The notes beneath the pieces are model-generated. The model searched no databases and was not told where the DNA came from. It saw only the letters and a list, made by a program, of their open reading frames with translations. Below, piece by piece: positions 1-14,472 of a DNA stretch of 64,000 nt (its first letter is position 1; every line of letters starts with the position of its first letter). The translations under genes were made by a program, and so were the position numbers. Source of the DNA: Orientallactaga sibirica (lineage: Eukaryota > Chordata > Mammalia > Rodentia > Dipodidae); assembly GCA_036365145.1 (NCBI GenBank), contig JAEOAD010000658.1:56147-120146 (forward strand), read 5' to 3'.

Positions 1-1798
1 CTACTAAATTGTACATCTTGTTAGATTACACAAACTAGGAAAGTTTGATCTTGCTGCACTGAAGACTCTTTGTAAGAAAACAACTCATTTTTAGAACAGC
101 ACTGGCTTACTTCACACAGTACTGTGTTCGCAATGAAGGTGTTTGTTTTCTAAACAAACTACGTTAGAAATGTGGTTAATCTACTAAATTGTACATCTTG
201 TCAGATTACACAAACTAGGAAAGTTTGATCTTGCTGCACTGAAGACTCTTCTTAAGAAACCAACTCATTTTATGGAACAGAACAGCCTTATTTCACACAG
301 TACTGTGTTTGGCAATGAAGGTGTTTGTTTTCTAAACAAACTATGTTAGAAATGTGGTTAATCTACTGTTGTACATCTTGTTAGATTACACAAACTAGGA
401 AAGTTTGATCTTGCTGCACTGAAGACTCTTCGTAAGAAAGCAACTCATTTTTAGAACAGAACAGCCTTATTTCACACAGTACTGTGTTCGGCAATGAAGG
501 TGTTTGTTTTCTAAACAAACTACGTTAAGAAATGTGGTTAATCTACTAAGTTGTACATCTTGTTAGATTACACAAACTAGGAAAGTTTGATCTTGCTGCA
601 CTGAAGAGTAAGTAAAGAAAGCAACTCATTTGCAGAACAGAACAGGCTTATTTCACACAGTACTGTGTTCTGCAATGAAGGTGTTTGTTTTTCTAAACAA
701 ACTAGGTTAGAAATGTGGTTAATCTACTAAATTGTACATCTTGTTAGATTACACAAACTAGGAAAGTTTGATCTTGCTGCACTGAAGACTCTTCGTAAAG
801 AAAGCAACTCATTTTGAGAACAGAACAGCCTTATTTCACACAGTACTGTGTTCGGCAATGAAGGTGTTTGTTTTGTAAACAAACTACGTTAGAAATGTGG
901 TTAATCTACTAAGTTGTACATCTTGTTAGATTACACAAACTAGGAAAGTTTGATCTTGCTGCACTGAAGACTCTTCGTAAGAAAGCAACTCATTTGCAGA
1001 ACAGAACAGGCTTATTTCACACAGTACTGTGTTCAGCAATGAAGGTGTTTGTTATCTAAACAAACTAGGTTAGAAATGTGGTTAATCTACTAAATTGTAC
1101 ATCTTGTTAGATTACACAAACTAGGAAACTTTAATCTTGCTGTACTGAAGACTCTCCGTAAGAAAGCAACTCATTTGGAGAACAGAACAGGCTTATTTCA
1201 CACAGTACTGTGTTCGGCAATGAAGGCGTTTGTTTTGTAAACAAACTACGTTAGAAATGTCGTTAATCTACTAAGTTGTACATCTTGTTAGATTACACAA
1301 ACTAGGAAAGTTTGATCTTACTGCACTGAAGACTCTTCGTAAGAAAGCATCTCATTTGGAGAACAGAACAGCCTTATTTCACACAGTACTGTGTTAAGCA
1401 ATGAAGTTGTTTGTTTTCTAAACAAACTACGTTAGAAATGTGGTTAATCTACTAAATTCTACATCTTGTTAGATTACACAAACTAGGAAAGTTTGATCTT
1501 GCTGCACTGAAGACTCTTCCTAAGAAAGCAACTCATTTGGGGATCAGAACAGGCTTATTTCACACAGTACTGTGTTCGGCAATGAAGGCGTTTGTTTTCT
1601 AAACAAACTAGGTTAGAAATGTGGTTAATCTACTACGTTGTACATCTTGTTAGATTACACAAACTAGGAAAGTTTGATCTTGCTGCACTGAAGACTCTTC
1701 ATAAGAAACCAACTCATTTGCGGAACAGAACAGCCTTATTTCACACAGTACTGTGTTCGGCAATAAAGGCGTTTGTTTTCTAAACAAACTACGTTATA

Positions 1799-4700
1799 CA
1801 TCTGGTTAATCTACTAAGTTGAACATCTTGTTAGATTACACAAACTAGGAAGTTTTGATCTTGCTGCACTGAAGACTCTTCGTAAGAGAGCAACTCATTT
1901 GAAGAACAGAACTGGCTTATTTGACACAGTACTGTGTTCGGCAATGAAGGTGTTTGTTTTCTAAACAAAGTACGTTAGAAATGTGGTTAATATACTAAGT
2001 TGTATATCTTGTTAGATTACACAAACTAGGAAAGTTTGATCTTGCTGCACTGAAGACTCTTCGTAAGAATGCAACTCAATTGGGGAACAGAACAGCCTCA
2101 TTTCACTCAGTACTGTGTTCGGCAATGAAAGCGTTTGTTTTCTAAACAAACTACTTTAGAAATGTGGTTAATCTACTAAGTTGTACATCTTGTTAGATTA
2201 CACAAACTAGGAAAGTTTGATCTTGCTGCACTGAAGACTCTTCGTAAAAAAGCAACACATTTGCAGAACAGAACTGGATTATTTGACACAGTACTGTGTT
2301 CGGCAATAAAGGTGTTTGTTTTCTAAACAAAGTACGTTAGAAATGTGGTTAATATACTAAGTTGTATATCTTGTTGGATTACACAAACTAGGAAAGACTG
2401 ATCTTGCTGCACTGAAGACTCTTCGTAAGAAAGCAACTCAATTGGGGAACAGAACCGCCTTATTTCACACAGTACTGTGTTCGTCAATGAAGGCGTTTGT
2501 TTTGTCAACATACTACGTTAGGAATGTGGTTAATCTACTAAGTTGTACATCTTGTTAGATTACACAAACTAGGAAAGTTTGATCTTGCAGCGCTGAAGAC
2601 TCTTCGCAAGAAAGCAACTCATTTGCAGAACAGAACTGGCTTATTTCACACAGTACTGTGTTCAGCAATGAAGGTGTTTGTTATCTAAACAAACTAGGTT
2701 AGAAATGTTGTTAATCTACTAAATTGTACATCTTGTTAGATTACACAAACTAGGAAACTTTAATCTTGCTGCACTGAAGACTCTCCGTAAGAAAGCAACT
2801 CATTTGGAGAAAAGAACTGGCTTATTTCACACAGTACTGTGTTCGGCAATAAAGGTGTTTGTTTTCTAAACAAACTACGTTAGAAATGTGGTTAATCTAC
2901 TAAATCTTACACATCTTGTTAGATTACACAAACTAGGAAAGTTTGATCTTGCTGCACTGAAGACTCTTCGTAAGAAAACAACTCATTTTTAGAACAGAAC
3001 TGCCTTATTTCACACAGTACTGTGTTCGGCAATGAAGGTGTTTGTTTTCTAAACAAACTACTTTAGAAATGTGGTTAATCTACTAAATTGTACATCTTGT
3101 TCAGATTACACAAACTAGGAAAGTTTGATCTTGCTGCACTGAAGACTCTTCTTAAGAAAGCCAACTCATTTGGGGAACAGAACAGCCTTATTTCACACAG
3201 TACTGTGTTTGGCAATGAAGGCGTTTGTTTTCTAAACAAACTATGTTAGAAATGTGATTAATCTACTAAGTTGTACATCTTGTTAGATTACACAAACTAG
3301 GAAAGTTTGATCTTGCTGCACTGAAGACTCTTCGTAAGAAAGCAACTCATTTGGGGAACAGAACAGCCTTATTTCACACAGTACTGTGGTCGGCAATGAA
3401 GGTGTTTGTTTTTCTAAACAAACTAGGTAAGAAATGTGGTTAATCTACTAAGTTGTACATCTTGTTAGATTACACAAACTAGGAAACTTTGATCTTGCTG
3501 CACTGAAGACTCTTTCGTAAGAAAGCAACTCATTTGCAGAACAGAACTGGCTTATTTCACACAGTACTGTGTTCGGCAATGAAGGTGTTTGTTTTCTAAA
3601 CAAACTAGGTTAGAAATGTGGTTAATCTACTAAGTTGTACATCTTGTTAGATTACACAAACTAGGAAACTTTGATCTTGCTGCACTGAAGACTCTTCGTA
3701 AGAAAGCAACTCATTTTGGGAACAGAACAGCCTTATTTCACACAGTACTGTGTTCGTCAATGAAGGCGTTTGTTTTGTAAACATACTACGTTAGAAATGT
3801 GGTAAATCTACTAAGTTGTACATCTTGTTAGATTACACAAACTAGGAAAGTTTGATCTTGCTGCACTGAAGACTCTTCGTAAGAAAGCAACTCATTTGCA
3901 GAACAGAACAGGCTTATTTCACACAGTACTGTGTTCGCCAATGAAGGTGTTTGTTATCTAAACAAACTAGGTTAGAAATGTGGTTAATCGACTAAATTGT
4001 ACATCTTGTTAGATTACACAAACTAGGAAACTTTAATCTTGCTGTACTGAAGACTCTCCGTAAGAAAGCAACTCATTTGGAGAACAGAACTGGCTTATTT
4101 CACACAGTACTGTGTTCGGCAATGAAGGCGTTTGATTTGTAAACAAACTACGTTAGAAATGTCGTTAATCTACTAAGTTGTACATGTTGTTAGATTATAC
4201 AAACTAGGAAAGTTTGATCTTACTGCACTGAAGACTCTTCGTAAGAAAGCAACTCATTTGGAGATCAGAACAGGCTTATTTCACACAGTACTGTGTTCGG
4301 CAATGAAGGTGTTTGTTTTCTAAACAAACTACGTTAGAAATGTGGTTAATCTACTAAGTTGTACATCTTGTTAGATTACACAAACTAGGAAAGTTTGATC
4401 TTGCTGCACTGAAGACTCTTCCTAAGAAAGCAACTCATTTGGGGATCAGAACAGGCTTATTTCACACAGTACTGTGTTCGGCAATGAAGGCGTTTGTTTT
4501 CTAAACAAACTAGGTTAGAAATGTGGTTAATCTACTACGTTGTACATCTTGTTAGATTACACAAACTAGGAAAGTTTGATCTTGCTGCACTGAAGACTCT
4601 TCATAAGAAACCAACTCATTTGCGGAACAGAACAGCCTTATTTCACACAGTACTGTGTTCGGCAATAAAGGCGTTTGTTTTCTAAACAAACTACGTTATA
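1799..4700 (+). repeat. Higher-order repeat, about 16 units
   Basis: Bounded by successive copies of the marker catctggtta in the unit that reads ttatacatctgg. Length 2902 bp, that is 16 units plus 6 bp. The sequence before 1799 is nearly repeated before 4701, including a unit with cttgtcagatt near 196 matched by cttgttcagatt near 3106. Confidence 0.8.
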
Positions 4701-6336
4701 CATCTGGTTAATCTACTAAGTTGAACATCTTGTTAGATTACACAAACTAGGAAAGTTTGATCTTGCTGCACTGAAGACTCTTCGTAAGAAGAGCAACTCA
4801 TTTGAAGAACAGAACTGGCTTATTTGACACAGGACTGTGTTCGGCAATGAAGGTGTTTGTTTTCTAAACAAAGTACGTTAGAAATGTGGTTAATATACTA
4901 AGTTGTATATCTTGTTAGATTACACAAACTAGGAAAGTTTGATCTTGCTGCACTGAAGACTCTTCGTAAGAATGCAACTCAATTGGGGAACAGAACAGCC
5001 TTATTTCACACAGTACTGTGTTCAGCAATGAAAGGCGTTTGTTTTCTAAACAAACTACTTTAGAAATGTGGTTAATCTACTAAGTTGTACATCTTGTTAG
5101 ATTACACAAACTAGGAAAGTTTGATCTTGCTGCACTGAAGACTCTTCGTAAAAAAGCAACACATTTGCAGAACAGAACTGGATTATTTGACACAGTACTG
5201 TGTTCGGCAATAAAGGTGTTTGTTTTCTAAACAAACTACGTTAGAAATGTGGTTAATATACTAAGTTGTATATCTTGTTGGATTACACAAACTAGGAAAG
5301 TTTGATCTTGCTGCACTGAAGAATCTTCGTAAGAAAGCAACTCATTTGGGGAACAGAACCACCTTATTTCACACAGTACTGTGTTCGTCAATGAAGGCGT
5401 TTGTTTTGTCAACATACTACGTTAGGAATGTGGTTAATCTACTAAGTTGTACATCTTGTTAGATTACACAAACTAGAAAGTTTGATCTTGCTGCACTGAA
5501 GACTCTTCGTGGTAAGAAAGCAACTCATTTGCAGAACAGAACTGGCTTATTTCAAACAGTACTGTGTTCAGCAATGAAGGTGTTTGTTATCTAAACAAAC
5601 TAGGTTAGAAATGTTGTTAATCTACTAAATTGTACATCTTGTTAGATTACACAAACTAGGAAACTTTTAATCTTGCTGTACTGAAGACTCTCCGTAAGAA
5701 AGCAACTCATTTGGAGAACAGAACTGGCTTATTTCACACAGTACTGTGTTCTGCAATGAAGGCGTTTGTTTTGTAAACAAACTACGTTAGAAATGTGGTT
5801 AATCTACTAAGTTGTACATCTTGTTAGATTATACAAACTAGGAAAGTTTGATCTTACTGCACTGAAGACTCTTCGTAAGAAAGCATCTCATTTTTGGGGA
5901 ACAGAACAGCCTTATTTCACACAGTACTGTGTTCGGCAATGAAGTTGTTTGTTTTCTAAACAAACTACGTTAGAAATTTGGTTAATCTACTAAATTGTAC
6001 ATCTTGTTAGATTACACAAACTAGGAAAGTTTGATCTTGCTGCACTGAAGACTCTTCCTAAGAAAGCAACTCATTTGGGGATCAGAACAGGCTTATTTCA
6101 CACAGTACTGTGTTCGGCAATGAAGGCGTTTGTTTCCTAAACGAACTAGGTTAGAAATGTGGTTAATCTACTACGTTGTACATCTTGTTAGATTACACAA
6201 ACTAGGAAAGTTTGATCTTGCTGCACTGAAGACTCTTCATAAGAAACCAACTCATTTGCGGAACAGAACAGCCTTATTTCACACAGTACTGTGTTCGGCA
6301 ATAAAGGCGTTTGTTTTCTAAACAAACTACATTATA
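4701..6336 (+). repeat. Higher-order repeat, 9 units
   Basis: Next interval between marker copies (ttatacatctgg), 1636 bp, which is 9 units plus 7 bp of small insertions. The order of unit variants is the same as in the last part of the preceding 16-unit repeat. Confidence 0.8.
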
Positions 6337-8316
6337 CATCTGGTTAATCTACTAAGTTGAAAATCTTGTTAGATTACACAAACTAGGAAGTTTTGATCTT
6401 GCTGCACTGAAGACTCTTCGTAAGAGAGCAACTCATTTGAAGAACAGAACTGGCTTATTTGACACAGTACTGTGTTCGGTGTTTGTTTTCTAAACAAAGT
6501 ACGTTAGAAATGTGGTTAATATACTAAGTTGTATATCTTGTTAGATTACACAAACTAGGAAAGTTTGATCTTGCTGCACTGAAGACTCTTCGTAAGAATG
6601 CAACTCATTTGGGGGAACAGAACAGCCTCATTTCACACAGTACTGTGTTCGGCAATGAAAGGCGTTTGTTTTCTAAACAAACTACTTTAGAAATGTGGTT
6701 AATCTACTAAGTTGTACATCTTGTTAGATTACACAAACTAGGAAAGTTTGATCTTGCTGCACTGAAGACTCTTCCTAAAAGCAACTCATTTTTAGAACAG
6801 AACAGCCTTATTTCACACAGTACTGTGTTCAGCAATGAAGGTGTTTGTTTTCTAAACAAACTACGTTAGAAATGTGGTTAATCTACTAAATTGTACATCT
6901 TGTTAGATTACACAAACTAAGAAAGTTTGATCTTGCTGCACTGAAGACTCTTCGTAAGAAAGCAACTCATTTGGAGAACAGAACAGGCTTATTTCACACA
7001 GTACTGTGTTCGGCAATGAAGGCGTTTTTTTCTAAACAAACTACGTTATAAATGTGGTTAATCTACTAAGTTGTACATCTTGTTAGATTACACAAACTAG
7101 GAAAGTTTGATCTTGCTGCACTGAAGACTCTTCCTAAGAAAGCAACTCATTTGGGGAACAGAACAGGCTTATTTCACACAGTACTGTGTTCGGCAATGAA
7201 GGTGTTTGTTTTCTAAACAAACTAGGTTAGAAATGTGGTTAATCTACTACGTTGTACATCTTGTTAGATTACACAAACTAGGAAAGTTTGATCTTGCTGC
7301 ACTGAAGACTCTTCGTAAGAATGGAACTCATTTGGGGAACAGAACATCCTTATTTCACTCAGTACTGTGTTCGGCAATGAAAGCGTTTGTTTTCTAAACA
7401 AACTACTTTAGAAATGTGGTTAATCTACTAAGTTGTACATCTTGTTCGGTTACACAAACTAGGAAAGTTTGATCTTGCTGCACTGAAGACTCTTCGTAAA
7501 AAAGCAACACATTTGCAGAACAGAACTTGGTTATTTGACACAGTACTGTGTTCGGCAATAAAGGTGTTTGTTTTCTAAACAAAGTACGTTAGAAATGTGG
7601 TTAATATACTAAGTTGTACATCTTGTTGGATTACACAAACTAGGAAAGACTGATCTTGCTGCACTGAAGAATCTTCGTAAGAAAGCAACTCATTTGGGGA
7701 ACAGAACAGCCTTATTTCACACAGTACTGTGTTCGGCAATGAAGGTGTTTATTTTGTCAACATACTACGTTAGAAATGTGGTAAATCTACTAAGTTGTAC
7801 ATCTTGTTAGATTACACAAACTAGGAAAGTTTGACCTTGCTGCACTGAAGACTCTTCGTAAGAAAGCATCTCATTTGCGGAACAGAACAGCCTTATTTCA
7901 CACAGTACTGCGTTCAGCAATGAAGTTGTTTGTTTTCTAAACAAACTACGTTAGAAATGTGGTTAATCTACTAAATTCTACATCTTGTTAGATTACACAA
8001 ACTAATAAAGTTTGATCTTGATGCACTGAAGATTCTTCCTAAGAAAGCAACTCATTTGGGGATCAGAACAGGCTTATTTCACACAGTACTGTGTTCGGCA
8101 ATGAAGGCGTTTGTTTTCTAAACAAACTAGGTTAGAAATGTGGTTAATCTACTACGTTGTACATCTTGTTAGATTACACAAACTAGGAAAGTTTGATCTT
8201 GCTGCACTGAAGACTCTTCATAAGAAACCAACTCATTTATGAACAGAACAGCCTTATTTCACACAGTACTGTGTTCGGCAATAAAGGCGTTTGTTTTCTA
8301 AACAAACTACGTTATA
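6337..8316 (+). repeat. Higher-order repeat, about 11 units
   Basis: Interval of 1980 bp between marker copies, 11 units minus 11 bp. It contains the 9-bp deletion at about 6479 and units not found in the same order in the 9-unit repeats, so it looks like a recombined 9-unit form. Confidence 0.75.
6470..6495 (+). repeat. 9-bp deletion between dyad 4 and dyad 1
   Basis: Reads gttcggtgtttg where other units read gttcggcaatgaaggtgtttg; nine bases are lost between two gg pairs. It brings the two dyads at the unit junction closer by nearly one helical turn. It is a useful single-copy landmark in block A. Confidence 0.88.
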
Positions 8317-11215
8317 CATCTGGTTAATCTACTAAGTTGAACATCTTGTTAGATTACACAAACTAGGAAAGTTTGATCTTGCTGCACTGAAGACTCTTCG
8401 TAAGAGAGCAACTCATTTGAAGAACAGAACTGGCTTATTTGACACAGTACTGTGTTCGGCAATGAAGGTGTTTGTTTTCTAAACAAAGTACGTTAGAAAT
8501 GTGGTTAATATACTAAGTTGTATATCTTGTTAGATTACACAAACTAGGAAAGTTTGATCTTGCTGCACTGAAGACTCTCTTCGTAAGAATGCAACTCAAT
8601 TGGGGAACAGAACAGCCTCATTTCACTCAGTACTGTGTTCGGCAATGAAAGTGTTTGTTTTCTAAACAAACTACTTTAGAAATGTGGTTAATCTACTAAG
8701 TTGTACATCTTGTTAGATTACACAAACTAGGAAAGTTTGATCTTGCTGCACTGAAGACTCTTCGTAAAAAAAAGCAACACATTTGCAGAACAGAACTGGA
8801 TTATTTGACACAGTACTGTGTTCGGCAATAAAGGTGTTTGTTTTTCTAAACAAAGTACGTTAGAAATGTGGTTAATATACTAAGTTGTATATCTTGTTGG
8901 ATTACACAAACTAGGAAAGACTGATCTTGCTGCACTGAAGAATCTTCGTAAGAAAGCAACTCATTTGGGGAACAGAACCACCTTATTTCACACAGTACTG
9001 TGTTCGTCAATGAAGGCGTTTGTTTTGTCAACATACTACGTTAGGAATGTGGTTAATCTACTAAGTTGTACATCTTGTTAGATTACACAAACTAGGAAAG
9101 TTTGATCTTGCTGCGCTGAAGACTCTTCGTAAGAAAGCAACTCATTTGCAGAACAGAACTGTCTTATTTCAAACAGTACTGTGTTCAGCAATGAAGGTGT
9201 TTGTTATCTAAACAAACTAGGTTAGAAATGTTGTTAATCTACTAAATTGTACATCTTGTTAGATTACACAAACTAGGAAACTTTAATCTTGCTGTACTGA
9301 AGACTCTCCGTAAGAAAGCAAGTCATTTGGAGAAAAGACTGGCTTATTTCACACAGTACTGTGTTCGGCAATAAAGGTGTTTGTTTTCTAAACAAACTAC
9401 GTTAGAAATGTGGTTAATCTACTAAATTGTACACATTGTTAGATTACACAAACTAGGAAAGTTTGATCTTGCTGCACTGAAGACTCTTCGTAAGAAAACA
9501 ACTCATTTTTAGAACAGCACTGGCTTACTTCACACAGTACTGCGTTCGGCAATGAAGGTGTTTGTTTTCTAAACAAACTACTTTTGAAATGTGGTTAATC
9601 TACTAAAGTGTACATCTTGTCAGATTACACAAACTAGGAAAGTTTGATCTTGCTGCACTGAAGACTCTTCTTAAGAAACCAACTCATTTGCGGAACAGAA
9701 CAGCCTTATGTCACACAGTACTGTGTTCGGCAATGAAGGCGTTTGTTTTCTAAACAAACTATGTTAGAAATGTGATTAATCTACTAAGTTGTACATCTTG
9801 TTAGATTACACAAACTAGGAAAGTTTGATCTTGCTGCACTGAAGACTCTTCGTAAGAAAGCAACTCATTTGGGGAACAGAACAGCCTTATTTCACACAGT
9901 ACCGTGGTCGGCAATGAAGGTGTTTGTTTTCTAAACAAACTAGGTAAGAAATGTGGTTAATCTACTAAGTTGTACATCTTGTTAGATTACACAAACTAGG
10001 AAACTTTGATCTTGCTGCACTGAAGAGTATTCGTAAGAAAGCAACTCATTTGCAGAACAGAACTGTCTTATTTCACACAGTACTGTGTTCGGCAATGAAG
10101 GTGTTTGTTTTCTAAACAAACTAGGTTAGAAATGTGGTTAATCTACTAAGTTGTACATCTTGTTAGATTACACAAACTAGGAAACTTTGATCTTGCTGTA
10201 CTGAAGACTCTTCGTAAGAAAGCAACTCATTTGGGGAAAAGAACAGCCTTATTTCACACAGTAATGTGTTCGTCAATGAAGGCGTTTGTTTTGTCAACAT
10301 ACTACGTTAGAAATGTGGTAAATCTACTAAGTTGTACATCTTGTTAGATTACACAAACTAGGAAAGTTTGACCTTGCTGCACTGAAGACTCTTCGTAAGA
10401 AAGCAACTCATTTGCAGAACAGAACAGGCTTCTTTCACACAGTACTGTGTTCACCAATGAAGGTGTTTGTTATCTAAACAAACTAGGTTAGAAATGTGGT
10501 TAATCGACTAAGTTGTACATCTTGTTAGATTACACAAACTAGGAAACTTTGATCTTGCTGTACTGAAGACTCTTCGTAAGAAAGCAACTCATTTGGGAAA
10601 AGAACAGCCTTATTTCACACAGTACTGTGTTCGTCAATGAAGGCGTTTGTTTTGTAAACAAACTACGTTAGAAATGTGGTTAATCTACTAAGTTGTACAT
10701 CTTGTTAGATTACACAAACTAGGAAAGTTTGACCTTGCTGCACTGAAGACTCTTCGTAAGAAAGCATCTCATTTGCGGAACAGAACAGCCTTATTTCACA
10801 CAGTACTGCGTTCAGCAATGAAGATGTTTGTTTTCTAAACAAACTACGTTAGAAATGTCGTTAATCTACTAAATTCTACATCTTGTTAGATTACACAAAC
10901 TAGGAAAGTTTGATCTTGCTGCACTGAAGACTCTTCCTAAGAAAGCAACTCATTTGGGGATCAGAACAGGCTTATTTCACACAGTACTGTGTTCGGCAAT
11001 GAAGGCGTTTGTTTTCTAAACAAACTAGGTTAGAAATGTGGTTAATCTACTACGTTGTACATCTTGTTAGATTGCACAAACTAGGAAAGGTTGATCTTGT
11101 TGCACTGAAGACTCTTCGTAAGAAACCAACTCATTTGCGGAACAGAACAGCCTTATTTCACACAGTACTGTGTTCGGCAATAAAGGCGTTTGTTTTCTAA
11201 ACAAACTACGTTATA
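8317..11215 (+). repeat. Higher-order repeat, about 16 units
   Basis: Interval of 2899 bp (16 units plus 3 bp). It resembles the 1799-4700 copy and includes the units with gaacagcactggc (near 9510) and cttgtcagatt (near 9620) that also occur at the start of the window. Confidence 0.78.
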
Positions 11216-12842
11216 CATCTGGTTAATCTACTAAGTTGAACATCTTTTTAGATTACACAAACTAGGAAAGTTTGATCTTGCTGCACTGAAGACTCTTCGT
11301 AAGAAAACAACTCATTTTTAGAACAGCACTGGCTTACTTCACACAGTACCTCATTCGGCAATGAAGGTGTTTGTTTTCTAAACAAACTACTTTTGAAATG
11401 TGGTTAATCTACTAGTTGTACATCTTGTCAGATTACACAAATTAGGAAAGTTTGATCTTGCTGCACTGAAGACTCTTCTTAAGAAACCAACTCATTTGGG
11501 GAACAGAACAGCCTTATTTCACACAGTACTGTGTTCGGCAATGAAGGTGTTTGTTTTCTAAACAAACTATGTTAGAAATGTGATTAATCTACTAAGTTGT
11601 ACATCTTGTTAGATTACACAAACTAGGAAAGTTTGATCTTGCTGCACTGAAGACTCTTCGTAAGAAAGCAACTCATTTGCAGAACAGAACAGCCTTATTT
11701 CACACAGTACTGTGTTCGGCAATGAAGGTGTTTGTTTTCTAAACAAACTAGGTAAGAAATGTGGTTAATCTACTAAGTTGTACATCTTGTTAGATTACAC
11801 AAACTAGGAAACTTTGATCTTGCTGCACTGAAGACTCTTCGTAAGAAAGCAACTCATTTGGGAAAAGAACAGCCTTATTTCACACAGTACTGTGTTCGTC
11901 AATGAAGGCGTTTGTTTTGTCAACATACTACGTTAGAAATGTGGTTAATCTACTAAGTTGTACATCTTGTTAGATTACACAAACTAGGAAAGTTTGATCT
12001 TGCTGCACTGAAGACTCTTCGTAAGAAAGCAACTCATTTGCAGAACAGAACAGGCTTATTTCACACAGTACTGTGTTCGGCAATGAAGGTGTTTGTTATC
12101 TAAACAAACTAGGTTAGAAATGTGGTTAATCTACTAAATTGTACATCTTGTTAGATTACACAAACTAGGAAACTTTAATCTTGCTGTACTGAAGACTCTC
12201 CGTAAGAAAGCAACTCATTTGGAGAACAGAACTGGCTTATTTCACACAGTACTGTGTTTGGCAATGAAGGCGTTTTTTTTGTAAACAAACTACGTTAGAA
12301 ATGTCGTTAATCTACTAAGTTGTACATGTTGTTAGATTATACAAACTAGGAAAGTTTGATCTTACTGCACTGAAGACTCTTCGTAAGAAAGCATCTCATT
12401 TGCGGAACAGAACAGCCTTATTTCACACAGTACTGCGTTCAGCAATGAAGTTGTTTGTTTTCTAAACAAACTACGTTAGAAATGTGGTTAATCTACTAAA
12501 TTGTACATCTTGTTAGATTACACAAACTAGGAAAGTTTGATCTTGCTGCACTGAAGACTCTTCGTAAGAAAGCAACTCATTTGGGGATCAGAACAGGCTT
12601 ATTTCACACAGTACTGTGTTCGGCAATGAAGGTGTTTGTTTTCTAAACAAACTAGGTTAGAAATGTGGTTAATCTACTACGTTGTACATCTTGTTAGATT
12701 ACACAAACTAGGAAAGTTTGATCTTGCTGCACTGAAGACTCTTCATAAGAAACCAACTCATTTGCGGAACAGAACAGCCTTATTTCACACAGTACTGTGT
12801 TCGGCAATAAAGGCGTTTGTTTTCTAAACAAACTACGTTATA
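11216..12842 (+). repeat. Higher-order repeat, 9 units
   Basis: Interval of 1627 bp between marker copies, 9 units minus 2 bp. The closing marker copy reads ttataaatctgg instead of ttatacatctgg. Confidence 0.8.
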
Positions 12843-14472
12843 AATCTGGTTAATCTACTAAGTTGAACATCTTGTTAGATTACACAAACTAGGAAAGTTT
12901 GATCTTGCTGCACTGAAGACTCTTCGTAAGAGAGCAACTCATTTGAAGAACAGAACTGGCTTATTTCACACAGTACTGTGTTCGGCAATGAAGGTGTTTG
13001 TTTTCTAAACAAAGTACGTTAGAGATGTGGTTAATATACTAAGTTGTATATCTTGTTAGATTACACAAACTAGGAAAGTTTGATCTTGCTGCACTGAAGA
13101 CTCTTTGTAAGAATGCAACTCAATTGGGGAACAGAACAGCCTCATTTCACTCAGTACTGTGTTCGGCAATGAATGGCGTTTGTTTTCTAAACAAACTACT
13201 TTAGAAATGTGGTTAATCTACTAAGTTGTACATCTTGTTAGATTACACAAACTAGGAAAGTTTGATCTTGCTGCACTGAAGACTCTTCGTAAAAAAGCAA
13301 CACATTTGCAGAACAGAACTGGATTATTTGACACAGTACTGTGTTCGGCAATAAAGGTGTTTGTTTTCTAAACAAAGTACGTTAGAAATGTGGTTAATAT
13401 ACTAAGTTGTATATCTTGTTGGATTACACAAACTAGGAAAGACTGATCTTGCTGCACTGAAGAATCTTCGTAAGAAAGCAACTCATTTGGGGAACAGAAC
13501 CACCTTATTTCACACAGTACTGTGTTCGTCAATGAAGGCGTTTGTTTTGTCAACATACTACGTTAGGAATGTGGTTAATCTACTAAGTTGTACATCTTGT
13601 TAGATTACACAAACTAGGAAAGTTTGATCTTGCTGCACTGAAGACTCTTCAGAAGAAAGCAACTCATTTGCAGAACAGAACTGGCTTATTTCAAACAGTA
13701 CTGTGTTCAGCAATGAAGGTGTTTGTTATCTAAACAAACTAGGTTAGAAATGTTGTTAATCTACTAAATTGTACATCTTGTTAGATTACACAAACTAGGA
13801 AAGTTTAATCTTGCTGTACTGAAGACTCTCCGTAAGAAAGCAACTCATTTGGAGAACAGAACTGGCTTATTTCACACAGTACTGTGTTCGGCAATCAAGG
13901 CGTTTGTTTTGTAAAGAAACTACGTTAGAAATGTGGTTAATCTACTAAATTGTACATCTTGTTAGATTATACAAACTAGGAAAGTTTGATCTTACTGCAC
14001 TGAAGACTCTTCGTAAGAAAGCATCTCATTTGCGGAACAGAACAGCCTTATTTCACACAGTACTGCGTTTAGCAATGAAGTTGTTTGTTTTCTAAACAAA
14101 CTACGTTAGAAATGTGGTTAATCTACTAAATTCTACATCTTGTTAGATTACACAAACTAGGAAAGTTTGATCTTGCTGCACTGAAGACTCTTCCTAAGAA
14201 AGCAACTCATTTGGGGATCAGAACAGGCTTATTTCACACAGTACTGTGTTCGACAATGAAGGCGTTTGTTTTCTAAACAAACTAGGTTAGAAATGTGGTT
14301 AATCTACTACGTTGTACATCTTGTTAGATTACACAAACTTGAAAAGTTTGATCTTGCTGCACTGAAGACTCTTCCTAAGAAACCAACTCATTTGCGGAAC
14401 AGAACAGCCTTATTTCACACAGTACTGTGTTCGGCAATAAAGGCGTTTGTTTTCTAAACAAACTACGTTATA
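12843..14472 (+). repeat. Higher-order repeat, 9 units
   Basis: Interval of 1630 bp, 9 units plus 1 bp. Its unit with gactgatcttgctgcactg and gtcaacatac, near 13440-13555, also occurs 1629 bp later near 15070-15185. Confidence 0.82.

Noticed and set aside
1592..1783. Open frames of 63 codons on the + strand at about 30 places (for example 1592-1783, 36957-37148, 58258-58449)
   Set aside because: They start at a TTG in dyad 1 of one unit and stop at the TAA in dyad 1 of the next, so their 192-nt length is 181 plus 11. Since 181 leaves a remainder of 1 when divided by 3, the frame shifts with every unit. There is no ATG start, and frames survive only where a unit happens to lack a stop.
2323..2511. 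Open frames of 62-75 codons on the - strand (2323-2511, 8846-9034, 13368-13556, 14997-15185, 17110-17331, 23476-23703, 27134-27322)
   Set aside because: They are the reverse reading of a few unit types in which a stop was lost. Similar proteins at several places reflect copies of the unit and not a gene family.
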